64,000 nucleotides of DNA from CAZJFC01 sp964545245 (lineage in GTDB: Bacteria; Pseudomonadota; Alphaproteobacteria; Rickettsiales; 21-14-0-20-44-7). Below, in pieces: positions 18,608 to 29,014 of the stretch (positions are counted from its first letter, which is position 1; each line of letters begins with the position of its first letter). The stretch spans positions 1-64,000 of the forward strand of contig CAZJFC010000001.1 in the NCBI GenBank assembly GCA_964545245.1, written 5' to 3'. Under the pieces are notes generated by a model, which ran no database searches, was not told the DNA's origin, and was given only the letters and a program-made list of their open reading frames with translations. A program made the position numbers and the translations under genes.

Positions 18608-19012
18608 TTATGCTGCGGCTTGGACATCTTCACGCTCCAGTTTTTCTTGTAATTGCTTTATGCGGTTTGCGGCATCAAGGAAAATCTCCTGAACCTGTCC
18701 CAAATCAGTTATCGGGTGTTCTTCGTCGAAAAGCAAACCTTCGTATTTATTCCTTACATTGGCAGTATGACCGAGCATTTTACGATTAAGGTCACGCTCA
18801 AGGTTGTTGCCGAATTTTGTCATTGCGTGGATGCCGCGCTTTGCCGGGGCGGTGATATCCAATAATTGAATCGCCTTGCGGATGGAAACATGGAATTCCG
18901 GGTCTTCTTCTTCGCTTACCATTTCAAGCGCAAAGAGGAAAGTATCGGCAAAGTCGAGCTTTGTTTGGTAAAAATCGTTCTCAATATTCCTATATGTTTC
19001 TTCGAAACTCAT
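18608..19012 (-). CDS. Small helical protein of unknown function
   Basis: The 134-residue product is acidic and almost wholly helical by composition (ENDFYQTKLDFADTFLFALE, then RNKYEGLLFDEEHPITDLGQ and a charged coiled-coil-like end, RIKQLQEKLEREDV). No signal peptide or membrane segment. I do not recognise a family. Its strong promoter at 19039-19067 supports it as a real, expressed gene. Confidence 0.6.
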   Translation of the reverse strand: MSFEETYRNIENDFYQTKLDFADTFLFALEMVSEEEDPEFHVSIRKAIQLLDITAPAKRGIHAMTKFGNNLERDLNRKMLGHTANVRNKYEGLLFDEEHPITDLGQVQEIFLDAANRIKQLQEKLEREDVQAAA

Positions 19013-19038
19013 ATTGTCCTGTGTTTTGAGGTCATCAC

Positions 19039-19067
19039 AATATATTAACTTAGCTTAAGGAAGTCAA
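19039..19067 (-). promoter_or_regulatory. Sigma70-type promoter of the 18608 gene
   Basis: On the minus strand TTGACT (19067-19062) and TATATT (19044-19039) are exactly 17 bases apart. Transcription would start near 19032, about 20 bases before the ATG. Inverted repeats AGCTTAA/TTAAGCT flank the -35 box. Confidence 0.7.
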
Positions 19068-19185
19068 GGGCAAAGTTAAGCTATATGTCGATTATATTAC
19101 AAAATATGCGCGCAATCTACATTAAATTGAGAATGATTTGCAAGTGAAAAAGGAATAATTCCGCGCTGCGCCGCAGCAAGTGCGG

Positions 19186-21333
19186 TTAAGCTTCTGATTC
19201 AACTAACTTTTGTAGGGCAGGATAATCGGTTTTGCCGCTGCCAAGCAGTGGAATTTCCGCATTTACCACCTTGCGCGGTATGGCAATTCCCGGCAGGCCG
19301 GATTTAGCTGCAAATTCTTTGAACTCATCAAGGCTGAGTTTTTTGTTAGGAGCAACCATAACCAGATTTTCTCCTTTTGCTTCATCCTTAACCGCAATAA
19401 CGGCCAATGGCTCACCCGGCCAGAGTTTGCCTGCGGTTTCTTCTACCATGGGCAGGCTGACCATCTCTCCGGCGATTTTGGCAAAGCGCTTGGCTCTGCC
19501 AACAATGCTGATGAAATGCTCGGAATCCTCACTGACGATGTCGCCCGTGCCGTACCAGCCGTTTTCCGGTGGCTGAAGCGTACATGGTTTATCAAGCTTA
19601 TAATAGCCCTGCATAACGTTAGGGCCTTTTACCCATAGCTCACCGCCTTCGTTGATGCCTTCAACCTGACGCAGTTCATATTCCATACCGGGAACAATGC
19701 GGCCAACAGTACCTGTCTTGTTCAGGATTGGCGTATTGACCGACATGAACGGCGAAGTTTCCGTCACGCCGTAACCTTCAAGGATACGGATGCCGAATTT
19801 CTCCGACCATAGCTGGCGGGTGGCGGGTTTTAGTTTTTCAGCACCGGCGATTACGTAGCGCACGCTGAAGAAATCATAAGTATGCGCGGCTTTGCCGTAG
19901 CGACCAAGGAATGTGTCGGTTCCCATTAAAATGGTTGCTTGAATCGCATATGAAATTTCCGGGATAATGTTGAAATGCAGCGGGGTAGGGTAAAGGAATG
20001 CTTTAAATCCGGTGATCAGCGGCAATATGGTGCCGACAGTAAGCCCGAAGGAATGGAACATCGGCAGGGCGTTAAGCGCCACGTCACGCGGGTTCAGTTC
20101 AATAACGGAACGTGCCTGTTCAACATTGGCCACGATGTTGGAATGTGAGAGCACCACGCCTTTCGGCACGCCTTCCGAGCCTGAAGTGAACAGGATGAAG
20201 GCGGTATCAGACGGCTTTGCTTTAAGCGCGTTCTTAAGCCCAATACGTGGAAAACGGCAAAGTGCCAGCGCTTTTAACTTGGCTGATAGCGGGACTTTGT
20301 CTTTCATATCCTCAAGGAAAATGACTTTCTTGCCCGATGAAATTGCTGCAAGTAAATCTTCCAACCCGCCTTTTTCGATGAAAGCTTTTGAGGTCAATAT
20401 GGTTTCAATGTCAGCCGTAACGCAGGCGTTGTTAATGTTCTGCCCACCTGCGGTGAAGTTGAGCATTGCCGGGGTTTTGCCAAGGTTGTGGAGTGAGAAA
20501 ACAGTAACCACATTGGCAATGGTGTTTGGTAGCAAAACACCGATATTCTGCTCTTTAAGCTCCGGCGCGAGAGCGGCTGAAAGGCCAATAGTTTTCAGGA
20601 AAAGCTGGCGGTAACTAAGCTGGACGCGGTTGATATCTTCGACGATTTTGCGTTTGCTGCCGTGGGTTTCGGCGGCTTCTATCACCGCGCTTAAGATTGG
20701 GCGGTTGTAATTAGCTGCTGCGAACTGGGATTCGGAAAGCAGCCATTGCAGCCTGTTGGCAATCTCGGTGCGGCGGTCTTTCCCTTTGGCCACAGGCGCG
20801 ATTTCGACCGGCGGCAGGATAGTCATGCGGATTTTTGGGAAGAGGCGGCGGCGAACCTTGCCGCCCAAGCGTGACATTGTGGAATATTGCGCGCCTTCAA
20901 TCTGTATAGGAAGAATCTTCGCGCCGGTTTTTTCAGCGACCAGCCCCGGCCCCTCATAGACTTTCATGATGCTGCCCGTAACTGTAATGCGGCCTTCGGG
21001 GAAGAGGACGATTTTTTTGTTCTGTTCCATATATTCAATCAGCGATTTGGTGGACATCGGGTTGGTTGGGTCAATGCGGAAAACGCGCGCGAACCTTAGC
21101 CATGGTTTTATCCACCACAAATTAGCTATAACCGGGTTTATCGCAAAAGCGGGTTTATCAGGAAGAAGGCAGTAAAGCATCAGCGGGTCAAGGAAAGACT
21201 GGTGGTTGGCAAGGATAAGGACACGGTTGCCAGCTTTTTGGTAATTCTCCAGGCCTTTGATTTCCACACGGAAACCGACCCGGAACATAAAACGGAAAAT
21301 TGCCAGAAAGAATATTTCAAAGAGTTTTTGCAC
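19186..21333 (-). CDS. aas: Acyltransferase/acyl-ACP synthetase fusion (Aas)
   Basis: The 715-residue product matches E. coli Aas (719 residues) in layout. An N-terminal lysophospholipid acyltransferase domain has the HX4D motif NHQSFLDPL near residue 42 and FPEGRITVTGS. It is followed by an AMP-forming ligase with FILFTSGSEGVPKGVVLSHS and GYGVTETSPFMS plus YGTGDIVSED. Aas activates a free fatty acid onto acyl carrier protein and transfers it to 2-acyl-lysophosphatidylethanolamine at the inner membrane, repairing damaged phospholipid. The transporter lplT lies just upstream, 22 bases away, the standard functional pair. Confidence 0.93.
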   Translation of the reverse strand: MQKLFEIFFLAIFRFMFRVGFRVEIKGLENYQKAGNRVLILANHQSFLDPLMLYCLLPDKPAFAINPVIANLWWIKPWLRFARVFRIDPTNPMSTKSLIEYMEQNKKIVLFPEGRITVTGSIMKVYEGPGLVAEKTGAKILPIQIEGAQYSTMSRLGGKVRRRLFPKIRMTILPPVEIAPVAKGKDRRTEIANRLQWLLSESQFAAANYNRPILSAVIEAAETHGSKRKIVEDINRVQLSYRQLFLKTIGLSAALAPELKEQNIGVLLPNTIANVVTVFSLHNLGKTPAMLNFTAGGQNINNACVTADIETILTSKAFIEKGGLEDLLAAISSGKKVIFLEDMKDKVPLSAKLKALALCRFPRIGLKNALKAKPSDTAFILFTSGSEGVPKGVVLSHSNIVANVEQARSVIELNPRDVALNALPMFHSFGLTVGTILPLITGFKAFLYPTPLHFNIIPEISYAIQATILMGTDTFLGRYGKAAHTYDFFSVRYVIAGAEKLKPATRQLWSEKFGIRILEGYGVTETSPFMSVNTPILNKTGTVGRIVPGMEYELRQVEGINEGGELWVKGPNVMQGYYKLDKPCTLQPPENGWYGTGDIVSEDSEHFISIVGRAKRFAKIAGEMVSLPMVEETAGKLWPGEPLAVIAVKDEAKGENLVMVAPNKKLSLDEFKEFAAKSGLPGIAIPRKVVNAEIPLLGSGKTDYPALQKLVESEA

Positions 21334-21355
21334 TTATTCTCCCGTATTATCTCGC

Positions 21356-22639
21356 CTAGGAATAATTCCTCCAGATGCGCTTGCTGATTATAGCAACAAA
21401 TATATTAATAATCCCTATAAATGCGAAGATTTCGAGTATGGTAATGCCAAATTTTATGGCAAAACCCACAGCGATGTTGCCCAGTACCATGAATAGCGAA
21501 TTAGAGATATTCTCCCCCGCTATTACGCGGGAGCGGTTCTCATCGGAAGCTTTTGATTGAATGATTGCTTTAAGCGGCACGCTATATAAACCCCAGCAGG
21601 CGGCCATAAGCACCATGGTGAAGAAAATCGGCCAGGCCTGGATGTGGGAAAAGAATTCGGAAACGGTAAGTAATTTGCCGTTGCCTTTAAGCTCAAGCGT
21701 GCTGAGCCAGACCATGAGTAGGGTGAAGAAGGTAACGCCCGCCAGCGACAAATGGGTTATGCGCGGGGTGATTTCGTCATTAAGGATTTTCCCGCAGGAT
21801 GCCGCGCCGATTGCGATTCCGATGGAGAAAGTGGTGAGGAAAACGGTGTATAGATGCGTGTCTGCGCCGATGACTTCCTTTACATAGGCCGGGAAGAGGG
21901 AAAGGAAAATTGAGCCGCACAGCCAGAACCATGAAGTGCTGAGAACCGCTTTGCGCAGGTTGGAATCGTGCAGGATGATGCTAAGGATGTGCCAGCTACC
22001 GCGCCAGATGTTTTTGTTGATGCGGTGGGTTGAAAATGATTTGGCTTCCGGGATGTTATAAACTGCAACCAGCCCGATTATCGAAACTAATATAATTGAT
22101 GCAATCAGCGGGTATGAGGTTAACGGGTCGGTAATGTCCAGCTTGTCGCCTAGCGCGGTGCCGAGGATACTGCCGGTAAGAATGGCGAGGAATGTGCCGC
22201 CTTCAATCAGCCCGTTGCCGCGGATAAGTTCCTCGCGCGGCAGGTGGGTTGGGAGCACGCTGTATTTCATGGGGCTGAAAAACGTGGCGGTGGTCCCAGC
22301 CGCAAATAACAGGCCAAGCAGAAGGTAAATATTGCTAATGTAGAACGCATAGCAGGCAATGAGCATAACCATGAGCTCAAAAATCTTCACAAGCCGCATC
22401 AGGCGGGAGCGCTCATAACGGTCAGCCAGTTCCCCGGCGATCGAGGAGAAGAAGATGTAGGGCGCGACCAGAAGCGCGGCGGCAATGCTGGCGAGTATTT
22501 TCGGGTCAGCAGGTAAGTCACCTACTGCGATTTTGAACGTGACTAGGATTATGAGCGCATTGCGGAAAAGGTTATCGTTGAACGCAATGGTGAACTGCGA
22601 AAGGAATAGCGGAAGGAAACGGCGTTTAGCTAATAAAAT
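21356..22639 (-). CDS. lplT: Lysophospholipid transporter LplT, probable ATT start
   Basis: Major facilitator protein that flips lysophospholipid across the inner membrane to Aas. The reading frame continues upstream of the first ATG (22399) to a stop at 22643-22645. That extra stretch encodes a typical LplT N-terminus (FLPLFLSQFTIAFNDNLFRN, then the first transmembrane helices and AGELADRYERSRLM). No ATG, GTG or TTG lies in it. An ATT at 22639-22637 sits seven bases after GGGGAG, an ideal ribosome site, so I call ATT as the start: 427 residues against about 400 in E. coli. Without these 80 residues the protein would lose two helices. A sequencing error in the start codon is the alternative. 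Confidence 0.85.
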   Translation of the reverse strand: MLLAKRRFLPLFLSQFTIAFNDNLFRNALIILVTFKIAVGDLPADPKILASIAAALLVAPYIFFSSIAGELADRYERSRLMRLVKIFELMVMLIACYAFYISNIYLLLGLLFAAGTTATFFSPMKYSVLPTHLPREELIRGNGLIEGGTFLAILTGSILGTALGDKLDITDPLTSYPLIASIILVSIIGLVAVYNIPEAKSFSTHRINKNIWRGSWHILSIILHDSNLRKAVLSTSWFWLCGSIFLSLFPAYVKEVIGADTHLYTVFLTTFSIGIAIGAASCGKILNDEITPRITHLSLAGVTFFTLLMVWLSTLELKGNGKLLTVSEFFSHIQAWPIFFTMVLMAACWGLYSVPLKAIIQSKASDENRSRVIAGENISNSLFMVLGNIAVGFAIKFGITILEIFAFIGIINIFVAIISKRIWRNYS

Positions 22640-22669
22640 AACCTATCTCCCCTTGTTAAATCAGCAGGA

Positions 22670-24283
<1,614 letters not shown>

Positions 24284-24287
24284 CTAA

Positions 24288-25205
24288 TTATTCGGCTGCT
24301 TTTTCGGCAGGTTGTTTAGGGGCTTTCTGAGCTTCTTCTTCTGCTTTTTTCTCAGCTTCAGCTTTTTCAGCCTCCTGTGTTGCTAGGCTTTTGCCACCTT
24401 TTGATTCAACCCATTCATCGAATTCTTCCTGGCTAACGGCAATAACCTTGATTGGCATGAATGCGTGGTCAACCCCACAAAGCTCATAGCACTGGCCATA
24501 ATAAACGCCCGGTTTATCGATTTTGAGCCAGCCTTCATTCACACGCCCCGGAGTTGCGTCGCGCTTAAATGCCAGCGCCTGAACACCCCAAGCGTGGATA
24601 ACTCCGAGAGGGTCAGCGGTGACAAGAACTTTAATAGTTTTGCCAACCGGGATATAGATTGGTTCATCAACCTCAAGAAGCCTTAAATCACCTTCCTTGA
24701 GGTCTTTATCGGCAATCATCCGGCTTTCAAATTCTTCAATGCCCAGTTCCGGGTATTCGTAGCCCCAATACCATTGGTAGCCGGTAACTTTAAGCGTGTA
24801 ATCCGATTTTTCGGCCCTATCTACGTGGTAAAGAAGTTTCAGGGAAGGAACCATAATAACGATTACAAGGATTATAGGGACAATGGTCCAGACAATTTCC
24901 AGCAATACGTGGTGGGTGACTTTGCTGGGATTTGGGTTGCGCTTACGGTTATAGCGGATGGCGATATAGGCCATAAGGCCCAGCACAACAACGGTTATGC
25001 CGGTAATAATCACGAAAACGTAATTATGGAATGAAATGAATTCATCGTTCAGTGCGTTATGGCCTTCCTGGAAAAACCAGCCCCATTCATGCGGTGCGCC
25101 AAGCGCAGAACCGTTGAAATTGGTTGTTGAATCCTGTGCCAATGCAGGAAACGCCGAAATTGCGGTTAAAAGTAGTAATGATAATAGCAGCCTCATATCT
25201 CTCAT
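24288..25205 (-). CDS. coxB: Cytochrome c oxidase subunit II
   Basis: Carries the CuA centre that takes electrons from cytochrome c. A signal peptide precedes two membrane helices (FHNYVFVIITGITVVVLGLM and VWTIVPIILVIVIMVPSL). The cupredoxin domain follows, with the aromatic patch GYQWYWGYEYP and the CuA ligands in VIHAWG and YYGQCYELCGVDHAFMP. At 305 residues it has an extra 40-residue Lys/Ala/Glu-rich tail beyond the usual end. The tail may be disordered; similar low-complexity extensions appear on several ribosomal proteins in this window. Upstream of coxA and likely co-transcribed. Confidence 0.97.
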   Translation of the reverse strand: MRDMRLLLSLLLLTAISAFPALAQDSTTNFNGSALGAPHEWGWFFQEGHNALNDEFISFHNYVFVIITGITVVVLGLMAYIAIRYNRKRNPNPSKVTHHVLLEIVWTIVPIILVIVIMVPSLKLLYHVDRAEKSDYTLKVTGYQWYWGYEYPELGIEEFESRMIADKDLKEGDLRLLEVDEPIYIPVGKTIKVLVTADPLGVIHAWGVQALAFKRDATPGRVNEGWLKIDKPGVYYGQCYELCGVDHAFMPIKVIAVSQEEFDEWVESKGGKSLATQEAEKAEAEKKAEEEAQKAPKQPAEKAAE

Positions 25206-25332
25206 TGCTCAATTGAATTTTGCGCAGAATCTATAGCTAACTTGCCGATTATGCAATGAAGAATTTTAGTTTTTATGCCGGCATCGGCGATAAGCGCGGA
25301 AATGTGATATTTGCACAATCAGAATTATGTAC

Positions 25333-25713
25333 TCAACCGGTGCGTACATGCTGGGAATTCAGGTGTGCGGTTACTATGCCGGAAAATTTGTTTATACCTT
25401 CTTCGGAAAACTGGAATTCGCCCCGGTTCATGCGGGTTATACCATTCTCCTGGCGTAATGAGAGGCTGTTGAGTTGGCTTACAAAATAATCAAGTGGTAC
25501 AGCATAGGAAGATTCAAACCAGATTCCGGTAATTTTTCCATTGCTGATTCCTAATTTTATATTTTTTGCATGATGTTCCCTGCCAATGAGAGAGTTAAGC
25601 AGTTCCTCAACAAGAGTGATTGATGGTTGGTGATTAAGGTAATTTCTGGGGTTGTGGGAAAGGCTCAGTAAATCACGAGTTTCATTTTGCCCTATGTCAA
25701 CGAACATCCCCAT
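25333..25713 (-). CDS. Small hypothetical protein
   Basis: 126 residues, no recognised family. Reads as a folded soluble protein: a helix (SITLVEELLNSLIG), then alternating strands (NIKLGISNGKITGIWFESSY), and a C-terminal amphipathic helix (SEEGINKFSGIVTAHLN). A palindrome upstream (25727-25741) suggests its own regulation. It follows glnA but lies beyond the glnA terminator, so it is probably a separate transcript. Confidence 0.5.
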   Translation of the reverse strand: MGMFVDIGQNETRDLLSLSHNPRNYLNHQPSITLVEELLNSLIGREHHAKNIKLGISNGKITGIWFESSYAVPLDYFVSQLNSLSLRQENGITRMNRGEFQFSEEGINKFSGIVTAHLNSQHVRTG

Positions 25714-25726
25714 ATATAATGATGTA

Positions 25727-25741
25727 TTAACCTGAGGTTAA
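25727..25741 (-). promoter_or_regulatory. Operator-like palindrome upstream of the 25333 gene
   Basis: TTAACCTGAGGTTAA is a perfect 7+1+7 palindrome. On the minus strand it lies immediately downstream of a -35-like TTGACG (25752-25747), inside the expected promoter spacer. Such a placement is typical of a repressor site, but the protein is unknown. Confidence 0.5.
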
Positions 25742-25750
25742 AACGTCAAG

Positions 25751-25782
25751 AAAAAATAACGCGCCGCAAGAGCGACGCGTTA
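25751..25782 (-). terminator. Intrinsic terminator of glnA
   Basis: On the minus strand, AACGCGTCGC and GCGGCGCGTT pair (one wobble) around TCTT and are followed by ATTTTTTC. It lies about 20 bases after the glnA stop codon. Confidence 0.85.
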
Positions 25783-25801
25783 CCGGTGATGAAGTCAATA
25801 A

Positions 25802-27226
25802 CTAAACGCTGTAATACATCTGGAATTCAATTGGGTGAGGGGCAGTTTCGAAAGCCTCAACCTCTTCCATTTTTAATGCGATATAAGCATCAATCTGGTC
25901 ATCGGTCATTACGTCACCTTTCTTGAGGAAGGCGCGGTCTTTGTCCAGCGCTTCAAGAGCTTCACGCAGGCTGCCGCAAACGGTTGGAACTTCTTTCAGC
26001 TCTTCCGGCGGAAGGTCGTAAAGGTTTTTGTCCATTGCATCGCCTGGATGGATTTTGTTCTCAATTCCGTCAAGTCCGGCCATTAACAACGCCGTGAAAG
26101 CATAGTAAGGATTTGCTGTCGGGTCCGGGAAGCGCACTTCAATGCGCTTGCCTTTCGGTGACGCAACATAAGGAATGCGGATAGATGCTGAACGATTGCG
26201 TGCGGAGTATGCAAGCAATACCGGTGCTTCATAACCCGGAACCAGACGTTTATAGCTGTTGGTAGAAGGGTTGGTGAAGGCATTCAGCGCTTTTGCGTGT
26301 TTGATAATGCCGCCGATATAATAGAGCGACAGGTCGGAAAGGTCTGCATATCCGTTGCCAGCAAAGAGAGGTTTGCCCGCTTTCCAGATTGATTGGTGAA
26401 CGTGCATGCCGGAGCCGTTATCGCCAAAAATCGGCTTGGGCATAAAGGTTGCGGTTTTGCCGTATGAATGCGCTACGTTATGTACGACATATTTATAGAT
26501 TTGCAGGTTATCGGCAGTGCGGGTGAGGGTACTGAAATCAAAACCCAGCTCGCATTGAGAAGGCGCAACTTCGTGATGGTGCAGAACCGGCCTAATACCC
26601 ATTTCTTCCATCATAAGGATCATTTCCGCGCGGATATCATTGCTTGAGTCAACTGGCTGAACCGGGAAATAACCACCTTTGGCGCGCGGGCGGTGGCCGT
26701 GGTTGCCGCCTTCAAAATCAAGCTCGGTGGATTTCGGGTCTTCTTCGGAATTTACTTCGTAGAAGGAAACGGTTTTGTCGCATTTGAAGCGTACATCATC
26801 AAACATGAAAAATTCAGCTTCCGGGCCGAAATATGCAGTATCGCCAATACCGGAGAATTTGACATAAGCTTCCGCGCGTTTAGCGATTGTGCGCGGGTCG
26901 CGGCTATAGCCCTGCCCGGTTGCCGGCTCGATAATATCGCAGACAATAATAAGTGTTTTTTGTACTGTGAACGGGTCAAGAACGGCAGTTGAAGGGTCTG
27001 GCATCAATATCATATCTGATTCATTGATTCCTTTCCACCCGGAGATCGAGGAGCCGTCAAACATTACGCCATCAGAGAATGTACCCTCATCAACGCGGTT
27101 TGCGAGATATGAGGTATGGTGCCATTTGCCGCGCACATCAGAGAAGCGGAAATCTACGAATGCGATTTCTTCTTCCTTAATCAGGTTAAGTATGCCTTTT
27201 GCATCCAGCGGTTTTTGGTCAGCCAT
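25802..27226 (-). CDS. glnA: Glutamine synthetase, type I
   Basis: Makes glutamine from glutamate, ammonia and ATP, the main nitrogen entry point. The 474-residue product contains the GSI motifs [30 protein letters not shown] and [29 protein letters not shown] places a Tyr near residue 403, equivalent to the adenylylation site of enterobacterial GS, so control by GlnE is expected. It has its own promoter and terminator and no glnB beside it. A divergent degenerate Fic/winged-helix gene shares its promoter region. Confidence 0.98.
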   Translation of the reverse strand: MADQKPLDAKGILNLIKEEEIAFVDFRFSDVRGKWHHTSYLANRVDEGTFSDGVMFDGSSISGWKGINESDMILMPDPSTAVLDPFTVQKTLIIVCDIIEPATGQGYSRDPRTIAKRAEAYVKFSGIGDTAYFGPEAEFFMFDDVRFKCDKTVSFYEVNSEEDPKSTELDFEGGNHGHRPRAKGGYFPVQPVDSSNDIRAEMILMMEEMGIRPVLHHHEVAPSQCELGFDFSTLTRTADNLQIYKYVVHNVAHSYGKTATFMPKPIFGDNGSGMHVHQSIWKAGKPLFAGNGYADLSDLSLYYIGGIIKHAKALNAFTNPSTNSYKRLVPGYEAPVLLAYSARNRSASIRIPYVASPKGKRIEVRFPDPTANPYYAFTALLMAGLDGIENKIHPGDAMDKNLYDLPPEELKEVPTVCGSLREALEALDKDRAFLKKGDVMTDDQIDAYIALKMEEVEAFETAPHPIEFQMYYSV

Positions 27227-27276
27227 ATATTTACCTTTTGTTATTTGGAATTCATCCCATTTCAGGAATGGTGCGA

Positions 27277-27306
27277 AATATACAGGCTTTTTTTAGCGCT
27301 TGTCAA
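27277..27306 (-). promoter_or_regulatory. glnA promoter
   Basis: On the minus strand a perfect TTGACA (27306-27301) and TATATT (27282-27277) are 18 bases apart. The -35 box overlaps that of the divergent promoter at 27300-27328, so polymerase binding to one could exclude the other. Confidence 0.75.
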
Positions 27307-27328
27307 ATAATGTTTATATAAGTATATT
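27300..27328 (+). promoter_or_regulatory. Promoter of the degenerate Fic/winged-helix gene
   Basis: TTGTCA at 27300-27305 and TATATT at 27323-27328 are 17 bases apart. The predicted start near 27335 leaves only about 12 bases before the ATG at 27347, with no ribosome site, so the message would be nearly leaderless. Confidence 0.65.
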
Positions 27329-27330
27329 AC

Positions 27331-27346
27331 AAGTATAATTATACTT
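27331..27346. promoter_or_regulatory. Perfect 16-bp palindrome abutting the start codon
   Basis: AAGTATAATTATACTT reads the same on both strands and ends one base before the ATG at 27347. A third AAGTATA lies at 27320-27326, making an alternative longer inverted repeat (ATAAGTATA at 27318-27326 with TATACTTAT at 27340-27348). Its position over the predicted transcription start fits an autorepressor site. Confidence 0.6.
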
Positions 27347-28561
27347 ATGTTGAGCCTCGTAAAAATATCCAAGCCGAATATAGGCAAATACAATCTTTCT
27401 GCCCTTGCGGCAAAGTTTGAGTATGATGACATCGCAAATGCAATATTAAAATCATCGGGGCAGGAATACCTCTATTTTGACAGGATTAAAAAAGTCCCGG
27501 CTGGAGTAAACAAGGAAGAGTTCTGGGCAATGATAAAACTCCAGAGAAGATTTTCCGCGAAGCCGATTCCACCATTAAATTTCAATGACCGGAATTTTGT
27601 TATGGAAAACCTGCTTCCGCATCATGAAGCAATGTTCCGGCTTATGAATAACCGGATTAAGTCATCTGAGCTGCACAGTGAGATATCTTATTCTGCCGCA
27701 ATAGATAACCAGAAGATAAAGCCGTTATCGGCTAAAAAATTCTTGTTGGAAGCTGTTCCGCCACGGGATGAAGGCGAAAGGCTGCTTAAACAGGCAGAAT
27801 TTATTTATAGCGAAGTACTGAAACAGGAAAGACTTGTAATCCTGCCGGGTTTTGATGATGCTCAGGAAAGAACTGAAGAAATGCGTTATGTATATGCGCC
27901 GCATGGCGGCAATAAAATCTGTTATATTGCTCCGCGGAATGAAATATTCAGGCGGGAATTGGCAAAATGTTTATCTTTTGCCAATGATGAGTTTGCAGCG
28001 GAATTTTTTCATCCTGTTGCCAAGGCGGTAATATTACATTTCTGGCTCTTATTACTTAAGCCGCTGGCAAAGAATAATGGAGTGCTTGCCCGCGCCGTGC
28101 AATATTGGTATCTTAAGAAACATAGTGTGGAATTGCCGGTATCACGCGATATTTACGATGATTTGAAAGGATATTCTTCATCGATTACCTATGCTGTCCA
28201 GGACGATAATAATTTTACCTATTTCCTTGATTATATCCTGAAAAAACTGATTTCCGCTCAGGAGGAATGCATTGAAAGTAAACGCCGGAGCATCGATTTT
28301 GACAGGAGCATATTGCCCGGAATCCAGTCACGCCACGATTTGAATGCGAGGCAGGCAAGGCTGGTATATGAATTAATCAGGGTGCGTAACGGCAGAACCA
28401 ATTTTTCGGCGTATATGAAAGAAAATAACATTACACGCAAAACTGCCGCGGATGACCTGAAAGGACTTGAGAAAAGCGGTTATTTAAAGTCTGTGAGGAC
28501 AGGAAAAAATATATTCTATTATGCGGGCGAGAAGGCATTTGGAATTTTATCCGTATTATAA
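27347..28561 (+). CDS. Degenerate Fic-domain protein with C-terminal winged helix
   Basis: 404 residues. The central part follows the Fic fold: a helix with an AIDNQ segment where the inhibitory (S/T)xxxE(G/N) helix lies (about residues 114-122), a YAPHGG...YIAPRNEI stretch matching the pre-Fic strand, and HFWLLLLKPLAKNNGVLARA at about 230-248. Active Fic enzymes have HPFxxGNGR-type residues at that last site. Here the catalytic His is Lys, the acidic residue is Lys and the nucleotide-binding Arg is Val, so AMP transfer looks impossible. Residues of about 335-400 form a winged helix-turn-helix (RNGRTNFSAYMKENNITRKT, then LKGLEKSGYLKSVRTG). A DNA-binding regulator, perhaps autoregulatory and perhaps touching glnA, is my inference from the divergent layout and the palindrome. 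Confidence 0.75.
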   Translation: MLSLVKISKPNIGKYNLSALAAKFEYDDIANAILKSSGQEYLYFDRIKKVPAGVNKEEFWAMIKLQRRFSAKPIPPLNFNDRNFVMENLLPHHEAMFRLMNNRIKSSELHSEISYSAAIDNQKIKPLSAKKFLLEAVPPRDEGERLLKQAEFIYSEVLKQERLVILPGFDDAQERTEEMRYVYAPHGGNKICYIAPRNEIFRRELAKCLSFANDEFAAEFFHPVAKAVILHFWLLLLKPLAKNNGVLARAVQYWYLKKHSVELPVSRDIYDDLKGYSSSITYAVQDDNNFTYFLDYILKKLISAQEECIESKRRSIDFDRSILPGIQSRHDLNARQARLVYELIRVRNGRTNFSAYMKENNITRKTAADDLKGLEKSGYLKSVRTGKNIFYYAGEKAFGILSVL

Positions 28562-28598
28562 TTATTGGATTTTGCTGCAAAAATTATACATTAAAGTT

Positions 28599-28925
28599 AT
28601 GAGCAACACCGAATACCATCTGGCTGCCGATAAAATCCTTCATGAAATATTGGAATTTCTTGAGGAGCTTGAGCAGTCATATGATATTTCCCCTGAATTG
28701 GAGTCGGGGGTTTTGTCGCTTGAAATGCCTGATGGACGACAATATGTAATAAACAAGCATGCGCCAAGCGGCCAAATCTGGGTTTCTTCGCCATATAGCG
28801 GTGCTTCATATTTCGAGCCTGTGAATGGGAGCTGGTTGCCAAAACGGGCTGAAGCAGCCAATGGCCGCGACTTATTTCAATTTATAGGAGATGAAATAAA
28901 GGCACAATTAGGCATATCAGGCTAA
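28599..28925 (+). CDS. cyaY: Iron donor protein CyaY (frataxin)
   Basis: The 108-residue product matches bacterial frataxin. An N-terminal acidic helix (ADKILHEILEFLEELEQ) is followed by a beta sheet with LSLEMPDGRQYVINKHAPSG and QIWVSSPYSGASYFEP, then a C-terminal helix (GRDLFQFIGDEIKAQ). CyaY binds iron through the acidic ridge and tunes iron-sulfur cluster assembly on IscS. I start at the ATG at 28599; the frame is open upstream to 28521, which would add 26 residues overlapping the previous gene. Confidence 0.9.
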   Translation: MSNTEYHLAADKILHEILEFLEELEQSYDISPELESGVLSLEMPDGRQYVINKHAPSGQIWVSSPYSGASYFEPVNGSWLPKRAEAANGRDLFQFIGDEIKAQLGISG

Positions 28926-29014
28926 AAAATAGTTTTAGATTGCACCCTATTCTTGCAATCAGGCTCAGTTCTGTTAGAATATTCGCCTAATTTATGAGAC
29001 ACGGAGATTATCTG

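Noticed and set aside
27347..28561. Active Fic AMP-transferase toxin
   Set aside because: The catalytic His, acidic residue and Arg are replaced, so I describe it as degenerate.
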